Assembly: GCF_002154575.1 (NCBI RefSeq)
Contig: NZ_MUBA01000067.1
Coordinates: 1-64,000 of the forward strand
Source: Streptomyces bobili
Lineage (GTDB): Bacteria; Actinomycetota; Actinomycetes; Streptomycetales; Streptomycetaceae
Direction: 5' to 3'
DNA: 64,000 nt
Positions 1 through 8,269 of the stretch are shown here, one piece after another. Within the stretch, counting starts at the first letter, position 1. Every line of letters begins with the position of its first letter. The notes under the pieces are model-generated. The model saw nothing but the letters and a program-made list of their open reading frames with translations, ran no database searches and was not told where the DNA came from. A program made the translations under genes and the position numbers.

Positions 1-12
1 TTCACGTGAAAC
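1..12. promoter_or_regulatory. parS site cut by the window edge
   Basis: The window opens with TTCACGTGAAAC, the last 12 bases of the ParB-binding consensus GTTTCACGTGAAAC. It lies just beyond the stop codon of the leftward hydrolase gene, so it is at a gene 3' end like most other intergenic sites here. The two missing bases lie outside the window. Confidence 0.8.
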
Positions 13-38
13 ACGGCGCCCCCTTGCCCGCCCTGGCT

Positions 39-1424
39 CTAGCCGATCCCCCGCCACCCTTCCGCGTCCACACCACCGGGCACATCGGCCCGTTCGTCGT
101 ACGGCTGACGTGTGAACACGAATGACCCGAGGTCGAGGTGGTCCACGGTGCCGTCCGGCCTCTGCACGACCCGCAGGGTCTCGCCCGCGAAGTAGCCCTC
201 CAGCCCTGTCCAGGTTCCCTCCCCGTTCGCCCGGAACCGCGAGCGTCGCCCGCCGCCGGAGAGCGGTCCGAGGGAAAGGTGGCCGTCGGCCGTGATCCGC
301 AGGGCGAATGGACTGGTTCCCCAATACCACTGACCCGCCAGCAGCAGGACAGACTGATCGACGTCCCGCAGCGGCCGCCACGGCTCAGGAATCCGCGGCT
401 CGGTCTCGGCCACGACGCGTACGAGGTCGGCGGCCACCTGAGTCACCATCGGACCGGACGTGCAGTTGGCGAGGACCACCGCGGCGACATCGTCGGCCTC
501 ACTGATCGTGAGCGCGGCCAGGAACCCCGGCACCGATCCGGAGTGCCCCACGAGTACCCGGCCACCCAGGTTCTCGATCCGCATCCCGAGCCCGTAGGTG
601 CCGCCGTCCGCCAGGTCGGTGAGTTCGGCGGGCGCTCCGGGGGTCCGCATCTCCCTGAGGGTCTCCGCGCTCAGCACCCGGTCGTCCCCTCGGACCAGGA
701 AGGCGGCGAACCGTGCGAGATCCCCGCTCGTCGACCAGAGTTGGCCAGCTGCGGCCATCCTGCCGAAGTCCTCGGTGGGTTCGGGCAGCATCACATCGGC
801 CCAGGGGTGTACCGCCCAGCCCCCTGCCTGAGGAGCCAACGGTCGCGCACTCGTGCGGTCCAGGCTCAGAGGTTCGAGCACTTCCCGCCGTAGTACTTCC
901 TCCCACGACGCCCCGCGGAGTTCTTCCACAAGGGCGCCGAGGACGCTGTAGCCGGGGTTGGAGTAGTGGAAACGACGCCCCGCGGGATGCAGGGCGGCTT
1001 GGTCACCGAGGACATCGGAGAGGTCGGGACGCAGCGAGCCCGGAGTCCGCTCCCACCACGGACCGGGTGACTCGGCCGCCAATCCACCCGTGTGCGCGAG
1101 AAGTTGGGCGATGGTCGCCTCCCCGGCGCCCGTGCCCGGCAGATGCTTCTCCAGCGGGTCCTCGAGGTCGAGCGCGCCTTCGTCGCGTAGCCGCAGCACG
1201 AGAACGGCGGTGAAGGTCTTGGTGATCGAGCCGATCCGGTACTGCACGTTCTCATCCGGCGCGTGCCCGTCGACGCAGCTCCGCGCCCCGTGCCACACGG
1301 TCCGTCCGTCGCGCACCACCGCGCCGACGAGCGAGGGCGCCCGTCCCGCGGACTGGGCAACAGCGATCCGGTGCAGCAGCGCCCGCCGGGTGCCGGGAAG
1401 CAGATCTTCCAGAGGTGTCGTCAT
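39..1424 (-). CDS. Serine beta-lactamase/DD-peptidase-fold hydrolase
   Basis: A 461-residue protein of the class C beta-lactamase / esterase / D-aminopeptidase superfamily (penicillin-recognising serine hydrolases). The catalytic set is complete: Ser66-x-x-Lys69 (GSITKTF), Tyr154-Ser-Asn156 (HYSNPGY) and the third box His294-Ser-Gly296. The last ~120 residues form an extra C-terminal domain, as in esterase-like members. No signal peptide is evident, so it may be cytoplasmic. The ATG at 1424 (MTTPLED) is preferred over an in-frame ATG 45 codons upstream, because the conserved region starts just after it. It diverges from the DHFR-like gene. The true substrate (ester, lactam or D-amino-acid peptide) cannot be told from sequence. 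Confidence 0.85.
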   Translation of the reverse strand: MTTPLEDLLPGTRRALLHRIAVAQSAGRAPSLVGAVVRDGRTVWHGARSCVDGHAPDENVQYRIGSITKTFTAVLVLRLRDEGALDLEDPLEKHLPGTGAGEATIAQLLAHTGGLAAESPGPWWERTPGSLRPDLSDVLGDQAALHPAGRRFHYSNPGYSVLGALVEELRGASWEEVLRREVLEPLSLDRTSARPLAPQAGGWAVHPWADVMLPEPTEDFGRMAAAGQLWSTSGDLARFAAFLVRGDDRVLSAETLREMRTPGAPAELTDLADGGTYGLGMRIENLGGRVLVGHSGSVPGFLAALTISEADDVAAVVLANCTSGPMVTQVAADLVRVVAETEPRIPEPWRPLRDVDQSVLLLAGQWYWGTSPFALRITADGHLSLGPLSGGGRRSRFRANGEGTWTGLEGYFAGETLRVVQRPDGTVDHLDLGSFVFTRQPYDERADVPGGVDAEGWRGIG

Positions 1425-1622
1425 GAACCCAGTCCACCCGTCACCACGGCCGGAGTCGAGCCCATTTCGCCGAGGGCGCTGTGGGGTCTCGCCACCGATG
1501 ACATGTCGGTCTTCTGTGAGCGAGCACGGGGGGACTACGTGCGAGCTCAGGTCGCGCACCGATGACTTTCCCGCGCCGCGTCGGTCTGTACGCGTGAGAC
1601 CGACTCAGGGAAGGCTGACGCC

Positions 1623-2186
1623 ATGCGAAAACTGATCTACGGCATGAACCTGACCTTGGACGGCTACATCGCCGCGCCCGGCGACGACATCGGCTGGGGC
1701 GGGCCGAGCGACGAGTTGTTCCAGTTCTGGTCCGACCAGTTGCAGGCGACCGACCTGACGCTGTACGGGCGCAAGCTGTGGCAGACGATGAGTTCCTACT
1801 GGCCGACCGGAGACCAGCAGCCCAACGCCACCCCGGCGGAGATCGAGTTCGCGCGCCGCTGGCGGGACATGTCGAAGGTGGTGTTCTCCTCGACGATCGA
1901 CAAGGTCGACTGGAACACCCGCCTGGTCACCGGTGACGCAGTCACCGAGATCACCCGGCTGAAGGCCGAGGACGGCGGCCCGATGGACATCGGCGGTGCG
2001 ACGCTCGCCGGGGCTGCCATGCGGGCCGGGCTGATCGACGAGTACGTGCTGGCCACCGCGCCGGTCCTGGTGGGCGGCGGCACACCGTTCTTCACCGCGC
2101 TGGACAACTGGGTGAACCTGAGCCTGGTGGAGACGCGGACGTTTCCCGGCGGCGTGGTCCTGACCAGGTACGAGACGAGGCACTGA
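1623..2186 (+). CDS. Dihydrofolate reductase family protein (RibD C-terminal-like)
   Basis: A 187-residue single-domain protein that begins MRKLIYGMNLTLDGYIA, the typical N-terminus of the RibD C-terminal / DHFR-like reductases. Conserved points are TLYGRKLWQTM near residues 51-61, a central FSSTIDKVDW strand and MDIGGATLAGAAM (about residues 120-132), the NADPH-binding glycine stretch. Family members reduce pterin- or pyrimidine-like substrates with NADPH. Many standalone actinobacterial copies have no known substrate, so a role in folate or riboflavin synthesis should not be assumed. It starts with ATG after a GGAAGG-type ribosome-binding site and faces the end of dnaB. Confidence 0.85.
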   Translation: MRKLIYGMNLTLDGYIAAPGDDIGWGGPSDELFQFWSDQLQATDLTLYGRKLWQTMSSYWPTGDQQPNATPAEIEFARRWRDMSKVVFSSTIDKVDWNTRLVTGDAVTEITRLKAEDGGPMDIGGATLAGAAMRAGLIDEYVLATAPVLVGGGTPFFTALDNWVNLSLVETRTFPGGVVLTRYETRH

Positions 2187-2273
2187 GCAGCGGCACCCAT
2201 GCGCTAGCCGGGGACCGTGCTCCCACCGCATCGTCGCCGTCCTCGCCACGAGCCCACCGCGGAGGGCGCCCGA

Positions 2274-3749
2274 TCAGGTCTGCGCCATGTCCACGAAGCG
2301 GGAGTAGTGGCCCTGGAAGGCCACCGTGATCGTGGCCGTAGGACCGTTACGGTGCTTGCCCACGATGATGTCCGCCTCGCCCGCGCGCGGCGACTCCTTC
2401 TCGTACGCGTCCTCGCGGTGCAGCAGGATCACCATGTCGGCGTCCTGCTCGATGGAGCCGGACTCACGCAGGTCGGACACCATCGGCTTCTTGTCCGTGC
2501 GCTGCTCGGGACCACGGTTCAGCTGGGAGAGCGCGATCACCGGGACCTCCAGCTCCTTGGCCAGCAGCTTGAGATTACGGGACATGTCCGAGACCTCCTG
2601 CTGACGGCTCTCGGAGCGCTTGGAGCCACCGGCCTGCATCAGCTGCAGGTAGTCGATGATCACGAGCTTGATGTCGTTGCGCTGCTTCAGCCGTCGGCAC
2701 TTCGCGCGGATCTCCATCATCGACAGGTTCGGCGAGTCGTCGATGTAGAGCGGCGCGGAGGACACCTCGGGCATCCGGCGGGCCAGTCGGGTCCAGTCCT
2801 CGTCCGTCATCGTGCCGGAGCGCATGTGGTGCAGGGCGACGCGCGCTTCGGCGGACAGCAGGCGCATCGCGATCTCGTTACGCCCCATTTCCAGGGAGAA
2901 GATGACGCTGGGCAGGTTGTGCTTGATGGAGGCCGCACGGGCGAAGTCCAGGGCGAGCGTGGACTTACCCATGGCGGGCCGGGCCGCGATGACGATCATC
3001 TGGCCGGGGTGCAGCCCGTTGGTGAGCGAGTCCAGGTCCGTGAAGCCGGTGGGCACGCCGGTCATCTCGCCGCTGCGCGAGCCGATCGCCTCGATCTCGT
3101 CGAGGGCGCCCTCCATGATGTCGCCGAGCGGGAGGTAGTCCTCGCTGGTGCGCTGCTCGGTGACGGCGTAGATCTCGGCCTGGGCACGGTTGACGATCTC
3201 GTCTACATCGTCGTCGCCCGCGTATCCCATCTGGGTGATGCGGGTGCCGGCCTCGACCAGTCGGCGCAGGACCGCGCGCTCGTGCACGATCTCCGCGTAG
3301 TACTCCGCGTTCGCCGCCGTCGGCACGGTCTGGACGAGCGTGTGCAGATACGACGCGCCGCCGACCTTGTTGATCTCGCCGCGCTTGGTGAGTTCGGCGG
3401 CGATCGTGATGGGGTCTGCCGGTTCGCCCTTGGCATAGATGTCGAGGACTGCCTGGTAGATCGTCTCGTGCGCCGGTTTGTAGAAGTCGTGGCCCTTGAG
3501 GATCTCGACGACGTCGGCGATGGCGTCCTTGGACAGGAGCATGCCGCCGAGTACCGACTGCTCGGCGTCGAGGTCCTGAGGCGGCACTCGCTCGAAGGGT
3601 GTCCCGCCGCCGTCCCACTCACCGCTTTCCCGGCCTCGATCGTGCTGCTCGTCCCTCCCGCGGCCCCCGTCTCGCCGACGTGAGGGGGGCAGACGATCAC
3701 TGGGACCGCTGTCGGCCCACGGATCGTCCAAGGGCTCGGAAATGCTCAA
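2274..3749 (-). CDS. dnaB: Replicative DNA helicase DnaB
   Basis: A 491-residue hexameric 5'-3' helicase that unwinds DNA ahead of the replisome. After a charged ~50-residue N-terminal tail come the DnaB N-terminal domain (about 55-155) and the RecA-like ATPase with Walker A ARPAMGKST (Lys262), Walker B LVIIDYLQL and the arginine-finger region near SIEQDADMV. The start is TTG at 3749 (MSISEPLDD), chosen because a strong GGAGGAGG ribosome-binding site lies immediately upstream and this matches the known Streptomyces N-terminus. Longer in-frame extension to 4031 would run into the DnaA-box region. No intein is present. Its probable loader, DciA, is encoded beside recF. Confidence 0.98.
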   Translation of the reverse strand: MSISEPLDDPWADSGPSDRLPPSRRRDGGRGRDEQHDRGRESGEWDGGGTPFERVPPQDLDAEQSVLGGMLLSKDAIADVVEILKGHDFYKPAHETIYQAVLDIYAKGEPADPITIAAELTKRGEINKVGGASYLHTLVQTVPTAANAEYYAEIVHERAVLRRLVEAGTRITQMGYAGDDDVDEIVNRAQAEIYAVTEQRTSEDYLPLGDIMEGALDEIEAIGSRSGEMTGVPTGFTDLDSLTNGLHPGQMIVIAARPAMGKSTLALDFARAASIKHNLPSVIFSLEMGRNEIAMRLLSAEARVALHHMRSGTMTDEDWTRLARRMPEVSSAPLYIDDSPNLSMMEIRAKCRRLKQRNDIKLVIIDYLQLMQAGGSKRSESRQQEVSDMSRNLKLLAKELEVPVIALSQLNRGPEQRTDKKPMVSDLRESGSIEQDADMVILLHREDAYEKESPRAGEADIIVGKHRNGPTATITVAFQGHYSRFVDMAQT

Positions 3750-4208
3750 CCGAGCCACCTCCTCCCGTCCGCGGAGCGGACCTAGCCGCACCCATATTTC
3801 TACGGCACGGCACTGACAACTAAGAGGCCCAACTCCGGTTCGGCCACGTCGGTTTTGTGAGACTTTCACGGTCGACGAACGGAGCGGGCGCCGGACCACG
3901 GTAGGCCCGCAAGGGACGTCAGCCAATCTGGTTATCCACAGGCCATGTGGACGACGGGCCTGTTGCTGTGGAGAACTGCGCGAAACCTGTGCACGACCCG
4001 GTGGACAGCCCTGTGAACAAGCACTCCCCATTCACCATCCGAACGCGCTGACCAGCAGGTTTCTCGTCCACCGGCTGTGCAGAAGAAAAACTTTCCCAGT
4101 CGGACCAAGATCGCCTCGAAGGGTGCAGGGGAGCACACACAGGGAGTCACCAAGTAAGGGTCACATGGCGATTGCATCTCTTACCTGTGGACGATTAGAT
4201 TGGTGGCC
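3750..4208. promoter_or_regulatory. dnaB/MATE divergent spacer with DnaA-box cluster
   Basis: This 459-bp divergent spacer carries a cluster of DnaA boxes outside oriC. I count one perfect box (TTATCCACA, 3932-3940) and several one-mismatch boxes on the other strand: TGTGGACGA at 3946-3954 and 4186-4194, TGTGGAGAA at 3967-3975 and TGTGAACAA at 4012-4020. Weaker ones are at 3988-3996, 4000-4008, 4064-4072 and 4076-4084. Promoters for dnaB and for the MATE gene must also lie here. DnaA-box clusters outside oriC that titrate DnaA (named H24, H69 and D78) are known from S. coelicolor; this may correspond to one of them, but I cannot confirm which. Confidence 0.8.
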
Positions 4209-5546
4209 ATGACACCGGCTCTCGCGATCCCCAAGGCCACCCGGCGACAGCACGACCGAGAGATCGTCGCACTGGCCGTCCCGGCCTTCGGCGCGCTCGT
4301 CGCCGAGCCCCTCTTCGTCCTGGCCGACAGCGCCATCGTGGGCCATCTCGGCACCGCTCAACTCGCCGGACTCGGTGTGGCTTCCGCCCTCCTCACCACA
4401 GCCGTCAGCATCTTCGTCTTCCTCGCCTACGCCACCACGGCCGCCGTCGCACGCCGCGTGGGCGCCGGCGATCTCCCGGCAGCCATCCGCCAGGGCATGG
4501 ACGGCATCTGGCTGGCACTGCTGCTCGGCGCTGCCGTGATCGCCCTCGTTCTGCCCACCGCCCCCTCCCTCGTGGAACTCTTCGGCGCCTCCGAGACAGC
4601 CGCCCCGTTTGCGATCACCTATCTGCGCATCTCGGCACTGGGCATCCCGGCCATGCTGGTCGTCCTCGCCGCAACCGGCGTTCTCCGGGGACTCCAGGAC
4701 ACCAGGACCCCGCTCTACGTCGCCATCGGGGGCTTCGTCGCCAACGCCCTGCTGAATGTCGGTCTCGTCTACGGCGCAGATCTGGGCATCGCCGGCTCCG
4801 CCTGGGGCACGGTCATCGCCCAGTGCGGCATGGCCGCCGTCTACCTCGTCGTGGTCATCCGCGGTGCCCGCCGGCATGGCGCCTCATTGCGCCCCGACGC
4901 CGCTGGCATCCGGGCCTCGGCCCGGGCCGGAGTGCCCCTGCTGGTGCGCACCCTGTCCCTGCGGGCCGTACTGATGATCGCCACCGCCGTTGCCGCCCGC
5001 CTCGGCGACGAGGACATCGCGGCACATCAGATCGTCCTGTCTCTGTGGAGCCTGCTGGCTTTCGCTCTCGATGCCATCGCCATCGCCGGGCAGGCGATCA
5101 TCGGGCGTTACCTCGGAGCCAACGACCCCCAAGGCGCCCGGGTCGTCTGCCGCCGCATGGTCGAGTGGGGCATTGCCGTGGGTGTCGTTCTGGCCCTGCT
5201 CGTTACGCTGGCCCGGCCTCTGTTCCTGCCGCTTTTCACCGGGGACCCGGGGGTCACGGACGCCGCCCTGCCCGCCCTGTTGGTGGTGGCCCTGTCGCAG
5301 CCGGTCTGCGCCATCGTCTTCGTGCTGGACGGCGTGTTGATGGGCGCGGGAGACGGCCCCTACCTCGCCTGGGCGATGGTGCTCACGCTGGCCGTCTTCG
5401 CTCCGGTAGCCCTGCTGCTCCCCTCTCTCGGGGGAGGCCTCACCGCGCTGTGGGGAGCCATGACGCTGATGATGGTGGTCCGCATGCTGACCCTCTGGCT
5501 GCGTACCCGTTCGGGACGCTGGCTGGTCACCGGCGCGAGCCGCTGA
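4209..5546 (+). CDS. MATE family efflux transporter (DinF-like)
   Basis: A 445-residue integral membrane protein with about 12 hydrophobic helices in two six-helix halves, the multidrug and toxic compound extrusion fold. The first helix region has AVPAFGALVAEPLFVLADSA and the equivalent in the second half follows near residue 240 (GVPLLVRTL). MATE proteins export cationic drugs or metabolites by Na+ or H+ antiport. The ATG at 4209 is used; an in-frame TTG (4200) and GTG (4203) lie just upstream. No Shine-Dalgarno is visible, and a TTAGAT hexamer at 4195-4200 makes a short or leaderless transcript possible. A twin parS hairpin follows its stop codon. Confidence 0.9.
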   Translation: MTPALAIPKATRRQHDREIVALAVPAFGALVAEPLFVLADSAIVGHLGTAQLAGLGVASALLTTAVSIFVFLAYATTAAVARRVGAGDLPAAIRQGMDGIWLALLLGAAVIALVLPTAPSLVELFGASETAAPFAITYLRISALGIPAMLVVLAATGVLRGLQDTRTPLYVAIGGFVANALLNVGLVYGADLGIAGSAWGTVIAQCGMAAVYLVVVIRGARRHGASLRPDAAGIRASARAGVPLLVRTLSLRAVLMIATAVAARLGDEDIAAHQIVLSLWSLLAFALDAIAIAGQAIIGRYLGANDPQGARVVCRRMVEWGIAVGVVLALLVTLARPLFLPLFTGDPGVTDAALPALLVVALSQPVCAIVFVLDGVLMGAGDGPYLAWAMVLTLAVFAPVALLLPSLGGGLTALWGAMTLMMVVRMLTLWLRTRSGRWLVTGASR

Positions 5547-5548
5547 CC

Positions 5549-5562
5549 GTTTCACGTGAAAC
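5549..5562. promoter_or_regulatory. parS site (left of a twin pair)
   Basis: Perfect GTTTCACGTGAAAC, three bases after the MATE stop codon. It lies 4 bp from the next parS, so the two self-complementary sites can pair as a 14-bp stem with a CGGT loop. Confidence 0.95.
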
Positions 5563-5566
5563 CGGT

Positions 5567-5580
5567 GTTTCACGTGAAAC
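5567..5580. promoter_or_regulatory. parS site (right of a twin pair)
   Basis: Perfect GTTTCACGTGAAAC, 18 bp centre-to-centre from the site at 5549. It lies between the convergent 3' ends of the MATE gene and rplI. Confidence 0.95.
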
Positions 5581-5626
5581 ATCGCGGCGCCGAGCCGATG
5601 CCCTCACGATCGAGCCGGCCATGCGG

Positions 5627-5658
5627 AAGGGGCCGCACCCGTGAGGATGCGGCCCCTT
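5627..5658. terminator. Bidirectional terminator between MATE gene and rplI
   Basis: A perfect 11-bp stem (AAGGGGCCGCA at 5627-5637 with TGCGGCCCCTT at 5648-5658) and a 10-base loop, placed between converging genes. The AA/TT ends make it usable in both directions. Confidence 0.85.
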
Positions 5659-5685
5659 CTCAGCTCTACAAGCCGAACGCAGCGA

Positions 5686-6132
5686 TCAGGCCGCGACGAC
5701 CTCGAGGTTGACCTTGGCGGCCACCTCGGGGTGCAGACGCACAGACGCATCGTGCGCGCCCAGGGTCTTGATCGGCGAACCGAGCTCGATGCGGCGCTTG
5801 TCGACCTCGGGGCCACCGGAAGCCTTGATCGCCGAAGCGATGTCGGCCGGGGTGACGGAACCGAAGAGACGACCGGCGTCGCCGGAGCGGACCGCCAAGC
5901 GGACCTTGACGCCCTCGAGCTGGGCCTTCACAGCGTTGGCCTGCTCGATGGTCTGGATCTCGTGGATCTTGCGAGCACGACGGATCTGCTCGACGTCCTT
6001 CTCGCCGCCCTTGGTCCAGCGGATCGCGAAGTTCCGCGGGATCAGGTAGTTGCGAGCGTAGCCGTCCTTGACGTCGACGACTTCGCCGGCGGCACCGAGG
6101 CCAGAGACCTCGTGGGTGAGGATGATCTTCAT
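5686..6132 (-). CDS. rplI: 50S ribosomal protein L9
   Basis: A 148-residue L9. The N-terminal domain has the signature [32 protein letters not shown], followed by the long connecting helix and the C-terminal RNA-binding domain (from about residue 75). L9 binds 23S rRNA near the L1 stalk and affects reading-frame maintenance. It is the last gene of the leftward rpsF-ssb-rpsR-rplI operon, 18 bp after rpsR. Length and sequence are normal for the family. Confidence 0.98.
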   Translation of the reverse strand: MKIILTHEVSGLGAAGEVVDVKDGYARNYLIPRNFAIRWTKGGEKDVEQIRRARKIHEIQTIEQANAVKAQLEGVKVRLAVRSGDAGRLFGSVTPADIASAIKASGGPEVDKRRIELGSPIKTLGAHDASVRLHPEVAAKVNLEVVAA

Positions 6133-6150
6133 TTTTCGGTCACCCTTCCC

Positions 6151-6387
6151 TTATCGCGCCTGGGCGGTGTAGGGCAGCAGCGCCATCTCACGGCTGTTCT
6201 TCACGGCCGTGGCGACGTCACGCTGGTGCTGCGTGCAGTTGCCGGTCACGCGGCGGGCACGGATCTTGCCGCGGTCGGAAATGAACTTCCGCAGCATGTT
6301 CGTGTCCTTGTAGTCCACGTACGTGACCTTGTCCTTGCAGAATGCGCAGACCTTCTTCTTCGGCTTGCGCACAGGCGGCTTCGCCAT
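6151..6387 (-). CDS. rpsR: 30S ribosomal protein S18, zinc-ribbon type
   Basis: A 78-residue S18 that pairs with S6 on the 30S platform. It keeps a zinc-ribbon set Cys14-x-x-Cys17 and Cys51-x-x-His54, so this is the zinc-requiring (C+) form. Streptomyces commonly carry a second, cysteine-free S18 elsewhere under zinc-responsive (Zur) control; that copy is not in this window. It sits between ssb and rplI in the same operon. Confidence 0.97.
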   Translation of the reverse strand: MAKPPVRKPKKKVCAFCKDKVTYVDYKDTNMLRKFISDRGKIRARRVTGNCTQHQRDVATAVKNSREMALLPYTAQAR

Positions 6388-6466
6388 GGTGATTCTCCTG
6401 TGTGATCAAGAAGTTGGGATACGACCCGCCCTCGACCCAGCAGGCCCGGAGAACCGGGCCCGAGGC

Positions 6467-7087
6467 CTAGAAGGGGGGCTCGTCCGAGTAGCCGCCACCA
6501 GCGCCGCCGCTGCCGCCGCCGCCGGAGTTTCCACCCCAGCCGCCGCCACCGCTGCCGCCGCCCTGGTTGCCACCGGCGGGAGCGCCGGTCGCCCACGGGT
6601 CGTCGGCGGGAGCGCCGCCGCCCTGCTGACCGCCGCCGGAGTTTCCACCCCAGCTGCCGCCACCCTGGGCGCCGCCACCACCGGCTCCACCGAAGCCACC
6701 GCCACCACCCTGACCACCGCGGCCCGCAGTCTTGGTGACCTTGGCCGTGGCGTTACGCAGGCTGGGACCGACTTCTTCGACGTCCAGCTCGTAGACCGTG
6801 CGCTTGACGCCCTCGCGGTCCTCGTAGGACCGCTGCTTCAGCCGGCCCTGTACGAGGACGCGCATGCCTCGCTGGAGCGACTCAGCGACGTTCTCCGCCG
6901 CCTGACGCCAGACCGAGCAGGTCAGGAACAGGCTTTCGCCGTCCTTCCACTCGTTCGTCTGGCGGTCGAAGGTGCGGGGGGTGGACGCGACACGGAACTT
7001 CGCGACCGCCGCACCTGAGGGGGTGAAGCGCAGCTCGGGGTCGTCGACAAGATTGCCGATGACCGTGATGACGGTCTCGCCTGCCAT
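6467..7087 (-). CDS. ssb: Single-stranded DNA-binding protein
   Basis: A 206-residue SSB. Residues 1-110 form the OB fold ([21 protein letters not shown], then [18 protein letters not shown]). Residues ~120-200 are an unusually glycine-rich, disordered linker with repeated GGGGSGG and WGGNSGGG units. The protein ends in the acidic tip DEPPF that recruits replication and repair partners. It protects ssDNA at forks and during recombination. It is co-transcribed with rpsF upstream and rpsR downstream. The coding region of the linker is highly repetitive and prone to length variation. Confidence 0.97.
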   Translation of the reverse strand: MAGETVITVIGNLVDDPELRFTPSGAAVAKFRVASTPRTFDRQTNEWKDGESLFLTCSVWRQAAENVAESLQRGMRVLVQGRLKQRSYEDREGVKRTVYELDVEEVGPSLRNATAKVTKTAGRGGQGGGGGFGGAGGGGAQGGGSWGGNSGGGQQGGGAPADDPWATGAPAGGNQGGGSGGGGWGGNSGGGGSGGAGGGYSDEPPF

Positions 7088-7167
7088 GGGGGAACCTCTC
7101 GGCGGGTTTGCTGCTGCTGGCTGCTAGTGCTGCTACTCGAATCCCGAGACCAGCTGAGCGGGAAAGC

Positions 7168-7458
7168 TCAGTGGGTCTCGGGGCGGAGGACCTTGGTCCG
7201 GAGGACCGACTCGTTCAGGTTCATCTGGCGGTCGAGCTCCTTGACGACCGCAGGCTCAGCCTGAAGGTCGATGACCGAGTAGATGCCCTCGGGCTTCTTC
7301 TTGATCTCGTACGAGAGACGACGACGGCCCCAGGTGTCGACCTTCTCCACCTTTCCGTTGCCCTCACGGACAACGGAGAGGAAGTTCTCGATCAGCGGGG
7401 AGACAGCGCGCTCCTCGAGATCGGGGTCGAGGATGACCATCACTTCGTAGTGACGCAT
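7168..7458 (-). CDS. rpsF: 30S ribosomal protein S6
   Basis: A 96-residue S6 beginning [16 protein letters not shown], the standard family start, with the [17 protein letters not shown] segment. S6 dimerises with S18 on the platform of the 30S subunit. The ATG at 7458 is chosen over a longer in-frame extension because an AGGAGG ribosome-binding site lies 8-9 bases upstream and the conserved protein starts exactly there. It is the first gene of the rpsF-ssb-rpsR-rplI operon, diverging from the small membrane-protein gene at 7747. Confidence 0.97.
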
Positions 7459-7746
7459 GTGGAACCCACCTCCTTTGGACTCAGCGGCCACGGTCGTTCC
7501 GTGGCAGGAGGGTTGTGATGCGTACGCAACGGTATCGGCCGCCACTGACAATCGGGGGTCGCGTCGCGACGTTCCCGCTCTCAGGTGGGCGGATTCCCTG
7601 GCAGTTGCCTGGGCAGACACCGGTGCAGAGGGTACAGACTACCTGCACACCGGCTTCCGGTTGAAATCCGGCCGGGGAGGCCGTCAATCTGTACCCATCG
7701 GGTGTGTATGGCGCTACGATGCGCCGCTCTCCGCAGGAGGTGCCTC

Positions 7747-8058
7747 ATGGCACAGGCATTGCGACCCACCACCGCCGGCTCTCTCTTCGCCACCGACGAC
7801 AGACCCCACCCGCTCCAGGACACGCTCATGGCCGTCACCCTGGTCCTGGGGGCGGTGGCCTTCATCACGGCGATGTTCCACAGCCTCCACCTGCTCAGCT
7901 CGTGGGCCGGTCTGGTAGGGATCTTCACCGGCGCTTACGGACAGTGGATCTCCGAGACCACCCGTGAACGCTTCGGCCTGATCCTGGGCCTCGGTGCCTC
8001 CGGCATCGGCTTCTTCCTCGGCATGGCGCACGGCGGCCTCTTCGGCGGCCTCTGGTGA
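7747..8058 (+). CDS. Small membrane protein, function unknown
   Basis: A 103-residue protein with three hydrophobic segments (about residues 28-47, 48-65 and 78-97) and a short N-terminal cytoplasmic stretch. The ATG at 7747 follows GCAGGAGGTG, a strong ribosome-binding site, with a usual spacing. The last segment is glycine-rich (GLGASGIGFFLGMAHGG). I recognise no enzymatic motif. A homologue appears at this place in other Streptomyces from memory (between rpsF and femX). It is followed by two hairpins, so it is probably a single-gene transcript. Confidence 0.8.
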   Translation: MAQALRPTTAGSLFATDDRPHPLQDTLMAVTLVLGAVAFITAMFHSLHLLSSWAGLVGIFTGAYGQWISETTRERFGLILGLGASGIGFFLGMAHGGLFGGLW

Positions 8059-8066
8059 CCTGACGA

Positions 8067-8161
8067 AGCCGGTCCGGCGTCGTCGGCATCGTCGGTGGAA
8101 GAAGCCGCACCGGACCGGCTCCGCCCCCTCGGAACGCCCCGGCCGCCCTCAAGGCCGGGGC
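8067..8161 (+). terminator. Two hairpins after the small membrane-protein gene
   Basis: The first stem pairs AGCCGGTCCGG (8067-8077) with CCGGACCGGCT (8109-8119). The second pairs CGCCCCGGCC (8134-8143) with GGCCGGGGCG (8152-8161). They separate the membrane-protein gene from femX. Confidence 0.7.
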
Positions 8162-8269
8162 GAAGGTGCCGTACGCCCAGTCAGGGCGCTCGCCAGGCGC
8201 AGTAGGCTTCGGCGCGAGAGCCGGAGCCCCTGTACCCATGGGGACACACCAGCCCGAGGAGCGCCCCGA

